Source of the DNA: Photobacterium sp. DA100
GTDB lineage: Bacteria; Pseudomonadota; Gammaproteobacteria; Enterobacterales; Vibrionaceae
Assembly (NCBI RefSeq): GCF_029223585.1
Contig: NZ_CP119423.1
Span: 3,162,001 to 3,226,000 of the forward strand
Direction of reading: 5' to 3'
DNA: 64,000 nt
How positions within the stretch are numbered: the stretch's first letter is position 1; every line of letters begins with the position of its first letter. This document shows positions 58,379 through 64,000 of this stretch, piece by piece. The notes beneath the pieces are model-generated. The model did no database searches and was not told the origin of the DNA. It saw nothing but the letters and a program-made list of their open reading frames with translations. Position numbers and translations under genes: made by a program.

Positions 58379-61138
58379 TTAGTCAAGGGTACGCTGAACT
58401 TCGATGATTTCGTAAACTTCGATCTGGTCACCGACGCGAACATCGTTGTAGTTCTTAACGCCGATACCACACTCGTAGCCGTTCTTAACTTCTTGAACGT
58501 CGTCTTTGAAGCGGCGTAGTGACTCTAGCTCACCTTCGTAGATAACCACGTTGTCGCGCAGTACGCGGATTGGGTTGTTACGCTTGATGATACCTTCAGT
58601 AACCATACAACCTGCGATAGCACCGATCTTAGGCGACTTGAACACATCACGTACTTCAGCCAGACCAATGATCTCCTGCTTGAATTCAGGAGACAGCATA
58701 CCGCCCATCGCTGCTTTCACTTCATCAATCAGCTGGTAGATGATTGAGTAGTAACGCAGGTCAAGGTTCTCGGTCTCGATAGTACGGCGCGCAGATGCAT
58801 CAGCACGAACGTTGAAGCCAAGGATGATAGCGTTAGACGCAGCAGCCAGTACGGCGTCAGTTTCGGTGATACCACCCACACCAGAACCAACGATGTTCAC
58901 TTTAACTTCGTCAGTCGATAGCTTACGTAGTGAGTCAGCAATCGCTTCTACAGAACCCTGTACGTCAGCTTTCAGTACTACGTTAAGCTCAGCAACTTCA
59001 CCGGCAGCCATGTTAGAGAACATGTTTTCCAGTTTCGCTTTCTGCTGGCGAGCCAGTTTAACATCACGGAATTTACCTTGACGGTAAAGCGCAACTTCAC
59101 GGGCTTTACGCTCGTCACGAACAACTGTCGCTTCATCACCTGAAGAAGGCACACCAGAAAGACCTAGGATCTCAACTGGGATAGAAGGACCAGCAGACTC
59201 GATTTCTTTACCAAGCTCGTCGCGCATAGCACGAACACGGCCGTGCTCAAGGCCACAAAGAACGATGTCGCCCTTGCGCAGCGTACCTTCCTGAACTAGG
59301 ACTGTCGCAACAGGACCGCGGCCCTTGTCTAGGCGAGATTCAACAACCACACCTTTCGCCATGCCTTCTGCAACGGCTGTCAGCTCAAGAACTTCAGCCT
59401 GAAGCAGGATAGACTCAAGAAGACCGTCGATGTTAGTACCCTGTTTCGCAGAGATGTGAACGAAGATGTTCTCACCGCCCCACTCTTCAGGAATAACGTC
59501 GTACTGAGCTAGCTCGTTCTTAACATTGTCTGGGTTAGCATCTTCTTTATCGATCTTGTTCACAGCAACAATCAGAGGCACGCCTGCCGCTTTCGCGTGC
59601 TGGATCGCTTCGATTGTCTGTGGCATCACGCCATCGTCCGCTGCAACAACAAGAACAACGATATCTGTCGCCTGAGCACCACGAGCACGCATTGCGGTAA
59701 ACGCGGCGTGTCCCGGAGTATCAAGGAAGGTGATCATACCGTTTTCAGTTTCAACGTGGTATGCACCGATGTGCTGGGTAATACCACCTGCTTCGCCCGC
59801 TGCAACGTGTGCTTTACGGATGTAGTCAAGGGTAGAAGTCTTACCGTGGTCAACGTGACCCATGATGGTTACAACCGGCGCACGAGGAACAACAGCTAGG
59901 TTCTCATCGCGGTCAGACAGTACCGCTTCTTCCAGCTCGTTTTCTTTACGCAGGATAACTTTGTGACCCATTTCTTCTGCTACTAGCGCAGCAGTTTCCT
60001 GGTCGATAACCTGGTTGATGGTTGCCATTGCACCCATCTTCATCATCACCTTGATAACTTCAACGCCTTTTACCGACATCTTGTTAGCAAGTTCAGACAC
60101 AACGATAGTCTCGCCGATCACTACGTCTTGCTTAGCAACGGTTGCTGTTTTGTCGAAGCCGTGCTGCATTGACGTAGGCTTAGCCATCTGCGGCTTGCCG
60201 CGGCCACGCTGATTGCGACCACCGCGAGCATTTGCATTACGGTCGTCTTGCTTAGCACCCGCTTTCTTCTTCTTGCGACGGCGACCGCCTTCTTCTTTAC
60301 GGTCTTGTTCGTCTTCCGCTGCGCGAGCGTAGCTAGACGTCGTAGTATGGTAGTCTGTTTTATCCATATTACCTTTTTCCTGGTCAGCTTTTGACCAGTT
60401 CTTTTCATTCATTTCTGCCATTTTGCGTGCCTCTTCTAGCTGACGCTGACTCTCTTCTTCGGCTTTACGCTTGGCTTCCTCTTCCCGGCGACGTTGTAGC
60501 GCCTCAGCTTCTTTCTTAGCCTGGTCGTCAGCGGCGGCGCGTTTCGCTTTATCTTCAGCCAAACGCTTGTCCTCTGCTTCACGCTTCAGCTTGTCCTCTG
60601 CATCGCGCTTCGCATTCTGTTCTGCATTTTGCTTAGCTTGTTCTTCAGCTAAGCGCTTTTCTTCAGCAGCACGCTTAGCAGCTTCTTCCGCCTCGCGTTT
60701 TGCCAGCTCTTCTGCTTCACGCTTGGCAGCTTCTTCGGCTGCTCGCTGAGCGGCTTGTTCCGCTTCACGCTGGGCTGCTTCTTCAGCCTGGCGTTTTGCT
60801 TCTTCCGCGGCACGCTGTTCTTCTTCAAGCGCAGAACGCTTTACGTAGGTGCGCTTTTTGCGCACTTCTACCTGAACACTTTTATTTTTGCCACCCGAGC
60901 CCGAAACACTCAGCGTGCTTCGGGTCTTACGTTGCAAAGTAAGGCGTGTAGGAGCCTCGCCAGATGTACTATCGCCACCGTGTTCTTTCTTCAGGTGGGC
61001 CAATAGACTCTGTTTTTCTTGTTGGCTTACGCTATCTTCAGCTTTCTTGCTGATACCAGCATCGGCAAACTGTTGAAGCAAACGGTCAATCTGCGTGCCG
61101 ATTTCCTCGGCAAGTGCTTTAACTGTAACCTCTGACAT
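58379..61138 (-). CDS. infB: Translation initiation factor IF-2
   Basis: 919 aa. N-terminal domain ([24 protein letters not shown]), a long Ala/Glu/Lys/Arg-rich charged helix at about residues 100-240, then a basic linker, GTPase domain ([31 protein letters not shown]) and C-terminal fMet-tRNA-binding domains. It places initiator tRNA on the 30S subunit. Shorter isoforms from internal starts are known in E. coli and may exist here. Repeats in the charged helix are low-complexity. Confidence 0.98.
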   Translation of the reverse strand: MSEVTVKALAEEIGTQIDRLLQQFADAGISKKAEDSVSQQEKQSLLAHLKKEHGGDSTSGEAPTRLTLQRKTRSTLSVSGSGGKNKSVQVEVRKKRTYVKRSALEEEQRAAEEAKRQAEEAAQREAEQAAQRAAEEAAKREAEELAKREAEEAAKRAAEEKRLAEEQAKQNAEQNAKRDAEDKLKREAEDKRLAEDKAKRAAADDQAKKEAEALQRRREEEAKRKAEEESQRQLEEARKMAEMNEKNWSKADQEKGNMDKTDYHTTTSSYARAAEDEQDRKEEGGRRRKKKKAGAKQDDRNANARGGRNQRGRGKPQMAKPTSMQHGFDKTATVAKQDVVIGETIVVSELANKMSVKGVEVIKVMMKMGAMATINQVIDQETAALVAEEMGHKVILRKENELEEAVLSDRDENLAVVPRAPVVTIMGHVDHGKTSTLDYIRKAHVAAGEAGGITQHIGAYHVETENGMITFLDTPGHAAFTAMRARGAQATDIVVLVVAADDGVMPQTIEAIQHAKAAGVPLIVAVNKIDKEDANPDNVKNELAQYDVIPEEWGGENIFVHISAKQGTNIDGLLESILLQAEVLELTAVAEGMAKGVVVESRLDKGRGPVATVLVQEGTLRKGDIVLCGLEHGRVRAMRDELGKEIESAGPSIPVEILGLSGVPSSGDEATVVRDERKAREVALYRQGKFRDVKLARQQKAKLENMFSNMAAGEVAELNVVLKADVQGSVEAIADSLRKLSTDEVKVNIVGSGVGGITETDAVLAAASNAIILGFNVRADASARRTIETENLDLRYYSIIYQLIDEVKAAMGGMLSPEFKQEIIGLAEVRDVFKSPKIGAIAGCMVTEGIIKRNNPIRVLRDNVVIYEGELESLRRFKDDVQEVKNGYECGIGVKNYNDVRVGDQIEVYEIIEVQRTLD

Positions 61139-61163
61139 GCTGCTCCTCCCTTGCGATTAAATA

Positions 61164-62651
61164 TTATGCTTCGTCACTGAACCAGCAAATGTTACGAGCA
61201 GCCATGATCAGCTCGCCCGCTCTTGCTTCATCGATACCGTCGATATCTGTTAGATCGTCAGTACCCTGATCAGCAAGATCTTCTAGCGTCGCAACGCCTT
61301 TCGCGGCCAGTTTGAATGCAAGCTCACGCTCCAAGCCTTCCAGACCCAGTAGGTCTTCTGCCGGCTCAACACCGTCAAAAGATTCTTCCTGAGCAAGGGC
61401 TAGCGTGGTAAGCGCTTCTTTCGCACGGTTACGCAGCTCTTCAACGGTGTCTTCGTCCAGACCTTCTACCGCCATCAGTTCGGCTACTGGTACGTAGGCG
61501 ATCTCTTCTAGCGTGGTGAAGCCTTCTTCAACCAGTACAGTGGCGAAGTCTTCGTCGATATCAAGGTGCTTAGTGAACACTTCAATAGACTCTTGGGCTT
61601 CTTCCTGGTGTTTCTTCTGAAGATCTTCAACCGTCATTACGTTCAGTTCCCAGCCAGTCAGCTGAGACGCTAGGCGAACGTTCTGACCACTACGGCCGAT
61701 TGCCTGAGCAAGGTTGTCCTTCTCAACAGCAATGTCCATCGTGTGGTTGTCTTCATCAACGATGATAGAGCTAACTTCTGCCGGAGCCATCGCGTTGATC
61801 ACGTACTGGGCTGGGTTCTCGTCCCACAGTACGATATCGATACGCTCGCCACCTAGCTCGCCAGATACGGCTTGTACACGTGCACCACGCATACCTACAC
61901 ATGCACCCACAGGGTCAATGCGTTTGTCGTTAGTCTTAACGGCGATCTTGGCACGAGAGCCTGGATCACGGGCTGCACCCATCAGTTCAATCATCTCTTC
62001 GCCGATTTCCGGCACTTCGATGCGGAATAGCTCTGACAGCATTTCAGGCTTAGAGCGAGTCATGAACAATTGGAAACCACGTGCTTCTGGCGCTACTTTG
62101 TACAGAAGGCCACGAACACGGTCACCCGGGCGGAAGTTTTCACGTGGCAACTGGTCGTCACGCTGGATAACAGCTTCTGCATTGTTACCAAGGTCAATGA
62201 TAACAGCATCGCGGTTAACTTTCTTTACTACACCGGTGATTAGCTCACCTTCGTTGTCAATAAATTGCTCAACGATTTGTGCACGCTCAGCTTCACGAAC
62301 TTTCTGAACGATAACCTGCTTGGCCGTTTGAGTCGTGATACGGTCAAACGTTACCGACTCGATCTGCTCTTCGACGTAATCATCAAGGTTGATCGTTTCG
62401 TCGTCGTACTGCGCTGCTTCCAGAGTGATCTCCAGAGTCGGCTGAGTCACTTCCTCAACCGCTTTCCAGCGACGGAAAGTTTCGAACTCACCGGTCTTGC
62501 GGTCGATCGCTACGCGTACGTCGATTTCCGCTTCGTATTTTTTCTTCGTTGCTGTTGCCAGTGCGATCTCAAGTGCTTCAAAGATGCGCTCACGAGGTAC
62601 AGCTTTTTCGTTGGATACCGCTTCAACGACAGCCAAGATTTCTTTGTTCAT
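61164..62651 (-). CDS. nusA: Transcription termination/antitermination protein NusA
   Basis: 495 aa. N-terminal RNAP-binding domain, S1 domain ([22 protein letters not shown]), KH1/KH2 ([20 protein letters not shown]) and two acidic C-terminal repeats. Controls pausing, intrinsic termination and rrn antitermination. 22 nt after rimP and 25 nt before infB. NusA autoregulation at upstream terminators is known in E. coli. Confidence 0.98.
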   Translation of the reverse strand: MNKEILAVVEAVSNEKAVPRERIFEALEIALATATKKKYEAEIDVRVAIDRKTGEFETFRRWKAVEEVTQPTLEITLEAAQYDDETINLDDYVEEQIESVTFDRITTQTAKQVIVQKVREAERAQIVEQFIDNEGELITGVVKKVNRDAVIIDLGNNAEAVIQRDDQLPRENFRPGDRVRGLLYKVAPEARGFQLFMTRSKPEMLSELFRIEVPEIGEEMIELMGAARDPGSRAKIAVKTNDKRIDPVGACVGMRGARVQAVSGELGGERIDIVLWDENPAQYVINAMAPAEVSSIIVDEDNHTMDIAVEKDNLAQAIGRSGQNVRLASQLTGWELNVMTVEDLQKKHQEEAQESIEVFTKHLDIDEDFATVLVEEGFTTLEEIAYVPVAELMAVEGLDEDTVEELRNRAKEALTTLALAQEESFDGVEPAEDLLGLEGLERELAFKLAAKGVATLEDLADQGTDDLTDIDGIDEARAGELIMAARNICWFSDEA

Positions 62652-62673
62652 TTCTAATGCCCCAATTTAGCGG

Positions 62674-63129
62674 TTAGAATTTTGGAACCAGGTTGGCCTT
62701 GGAAATATTGCTCAGTGCAAATGTTTCTTCATTGCCATCAACATTTAATGTGACAAGCTCGCCGTCAACGGCAACGATATCACCTTTCCACTTACGACGG
62801 TTGCCCATCGCCATTTTCAACACCAGGCTGACCTCGTGGCCAATAAACTGTTGGTAATGTGCGGCTTTAAATAGCGGCCTTTCTAGACCAGGGGAAGAGA
62901 CCTCCAGGTTATAGGCAACAGTGATTGGATCTTCAACATCCATCACCGCGCTGATCTGGCGGCTAACTTCGGCACAATCTTCAACGGTGATCCCGTTTTC
63001 GTGATCGATAAATACACGCAGTGTTGAGTGTTCGCCTGCACGGATAAATTCCAGACCGACAAGTTCATAGCCTGTGGCCGTTACCGGCGCCTCAAGCAGT
63101 TCGGTCAATTGCATCTCTAAAGCTGTCAA
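62674..63129 (-). CDS. rimP: Ribosome maturation factor RimP
   Basis: 151 aa from TTG at 63129 (GGGGGG upstream); the next Met is six codons in. [23 protein letters not shown] and [17 protein letters not shown] are RimP hallmarks. Helps assemble the 30S head/central domain. First protein gene of the nusA operon, behind two terminators. Confidence 0.95.
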   Translation of the reverse strand: MTALEMQLTELLEAPVTATGYELVGLEFIRAGEHSTLRVFIDHENGITVEDCAEVSRQISAVMDVEDPITVAYNLEVSSPGLERPLFKAAHYQQFIGHEVSLVLKMAMGNRRKWKGDIVAVDGELVTLNVDGNEETFALSNISKANLVPKF

Positions 63130-63146
63130 GACAACCCCCCGGAAAC

Positions 63147-63167
63147 AAAAAAAGGGCTATAAAGCCC
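63147..63167 (-). terminator. Terminator just upstream of rimP
   Basis: GGGCT-4 nt-AGCCC stem followed by seven U on the minus strand, ending 18 nt before the rimP start codon. Confidence 0.75.
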
Positions 63168-63203
63168 AGTAGATACCTGAATGGTCATGTTTCAGATAAT
63201 AAA

Positions 63204-63224
63204 AAACCCCGAATTACGGGGTTT
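63204..63224 (-). terminator. Terminator after tRNA-fMet
   Basis: AAACCCCG / CGGGGTTT with 5-nt loop and a U run on the minus strand. Confidence 0.85.
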
Positions 63225-63306
63225 AATATCACTGGACCCTGATACCACAGCATATCGCTGTGATAGAAAAAACAACCTTACTAAGAATAGCTGTTTTTTC
63301 GGAAAG

Positions 63307-63383
<77 letters not shown>

Positions 63384-63440
63384 TCCGTAATCTGACGGCG
63401 ATTATATCGCCCAGACATCACTCTTTCAAGTGAGTAATAA

Positions 63441-63525
63441 TGGTGCCGAGAAGGGGACTTGAACCCCTACACCTTGCGGCACTAGCACCTCATGCTAGCG
63501 TGTCTACCAATTTCACCATCTCGGC
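63441..63525 (-). tRNA. tRNA-Leu (anticodon GAG)
   Basis: 85-nt long-variable-arm tRNA starting GCCGAGATGGTGAAATTGG, anticodon loop ATGAGGT, encoded CCA. Between secG and tRNA-fMet, as E. coli leuU. Confidence 0.97.
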
Positions 63526-63537
63526 TAAATTCTTTTT

Positions 63538-63870
63538 TTACTCAGGAATGTCACTATTTACCGGTGCATTCTGAGTTGGCTCAACAACTTGCTCAGTCGC
63601 TGGAGCGCTTAGGTTTTCCCAACCACTGGTTTCGTGCGCCTTCTTGGTACTCATGTTGCCAAGCACTAGGCTGATGACGAAAAAGATGGTCGCGAAAATC
63701 GCGGTCATTCGGGTCAAAAAGTTTCCAGAGCCGCTCGCGCCGAACAGGGTACCTGATGCGCCAGCCCCAAATGAAGCTCCCATATCTGCGCCTTTACCTT
63801 GTTGAACCAAAACTAGGCCAATAACACCAAGCGCAGCCAACAGATAAATCACAAGTAGAATTTCGTACAT
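63538..63870 (-). CDS. secG: Protein-export membrane protein SecG
   Basis: 110 aa from MYEILLVIYLLAAL at 63870 (GGTGG upstream); a GTG at 63879 would add three residues. Two membrane segments flank GLVLVQQGKGADMGASFGAGAS, the SecG signature. Subunit of the SecYEG translocon. Polar, disordered C-terminus. Ends 12 nt before tRNA-Leu, so co-transcription is likely. Confidence 0.95.
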   Translation of the reverse strand: MYEILLVIYLLAALGVIGLVLVQQGKGADMGASFGAGASGTLFGASGSGNFLTRMTAIFATIFFVISLVLGNMSTKKAHETSGWENLSAPATEQVVEPTQNAPVNSDIPE

Positions 63871-63950
63871 GGGTTCCACCTATGGTTAAATTGTTGTGCC
63901 GGCTTTGCTTTAGCAGTGCCAGCGCACCCCTTCCACTAGGAGCGGGATGA

Positions 63951-63979
63951 ATACTAGCGAAAGCTCTCTTCACTGACAA
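63951..63979 (-). promoter_or_regulatory. Promoter of secG
   Basis: Minus strand TTGTCA, 17-bp spacer, TAGTAT, about 70 nt upstream of secG. Confidence 0.75.
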
Positions 63980-64000
63980 GTAAAATTTCTCCGAAAACTC

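Noticed and set aside
58379..61138. Opposite-strand ORFs in the charged-helix part of infB (for example 60471-60749)
   Set aside because: They are complements of the Ala/Glu/Lys/Arg-rich repeat region, giving Ser/Ala-rich shadow frames.

Overview
The window reads as a stretch of chromosome 1 from a gammaproteobacterium of the Vibrionaceae. The evidence is the gene content and order: a competence-type minor pilin cluster beside dnaJ-dnaK-grpE, smpB-ssrA, a PlzC-like PilZ protein next to radA and serB, and a Na+-type nucleoside transporter close to the crystallised V. cholerae CNT. The mix of neighbourhoods and the doubled 5S genes suggest Photobacterium or a close relative. The genus is an inference; no search was possible. 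Almost everything is core housekeeping DNA, coding density is high, and no intact insertion sequence, prophage or CRISPR array is visible.

Layout. 1-924: 3' part of a SorC-type sugar-responsive regulator (minus strand). 1.2-7.5 kb: a complete rRNA operon on the minus strand, P1 promoter - 16S - tRNA-Glu - tRNA-Lys - tRNA-Val - 23S - 5S - 5S - tRNA-Asp, followed by a tandem array of decayed tRNA-Asp 3' ends each with its own terminator. 7.6-11.0 kb: minor pilins fimT-pilW-pilX-pilV and a divergent pilE. 11.1-15.1 kb: heat-shock genes grpE, dnaK, dnaJ with two sigma-32-like promoters. 15.2-20.5 kb: nadK, recN with two LexA boxes, bamE, rnfH-ratA, smpB, ssrA. 20.5-21.1 kb: scar of a lost island after tmRNA (truncated restriction-modification controller gene with its C-box operator, and the tail of a DUF2075 protein). 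21.3-30.2 kb: pepT-like peptidase, an XRE regulator, yjjX, trpR with its operator, slt, ettA, radA. 30.3-41.4 kb: tandem-PilZ protein, serB, ytjB, the deoCABD operon preceded by a long structured leader, a XapX membrane protein, nupC with a CRP/LacI-family/CRP control region. 41.4-53.8 kb: tatD family nuclease with a small overlapping gene, glgX, prfC, holD-rimI, ubiT with a GNAT gene, a RocS-like c-di-GMP enzyme, ubiUV with a candidate FNR site, nlpI. 53.9-63.9 kb: the classic secG - tRNA-Leu - tRNA-fMet - rimP - nusA - infB - rbfA - truB - rpsO - pnp cluster.

Several parts work together: deoC/deoA/deoB/deoD plus nupC take up and catabolise nucleosides; ubiT, ubiU and ubiV make ubiquinone without oxygen; RadA and the minor pilins both serve natural transformation; smpB and ssrA rescue stalled ribosomes; and the rimP-to-pnp cluster runs ribosome maturation, initiation and RNA decay.

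The least explained element is the roughly 300-nt stretch upstream of deoC. It has several strong nested stems on the minus strand and no convincing ORF. Other points of interest are the co-varying 5S gene pair, the decayed R-M controller with its operator, the CytR-like architecture at nupC, and three short tandem repeats of 7 or 8 bp in intergenic DNA. Coordinates of RNAs, promoters and terminators were placed by eye.
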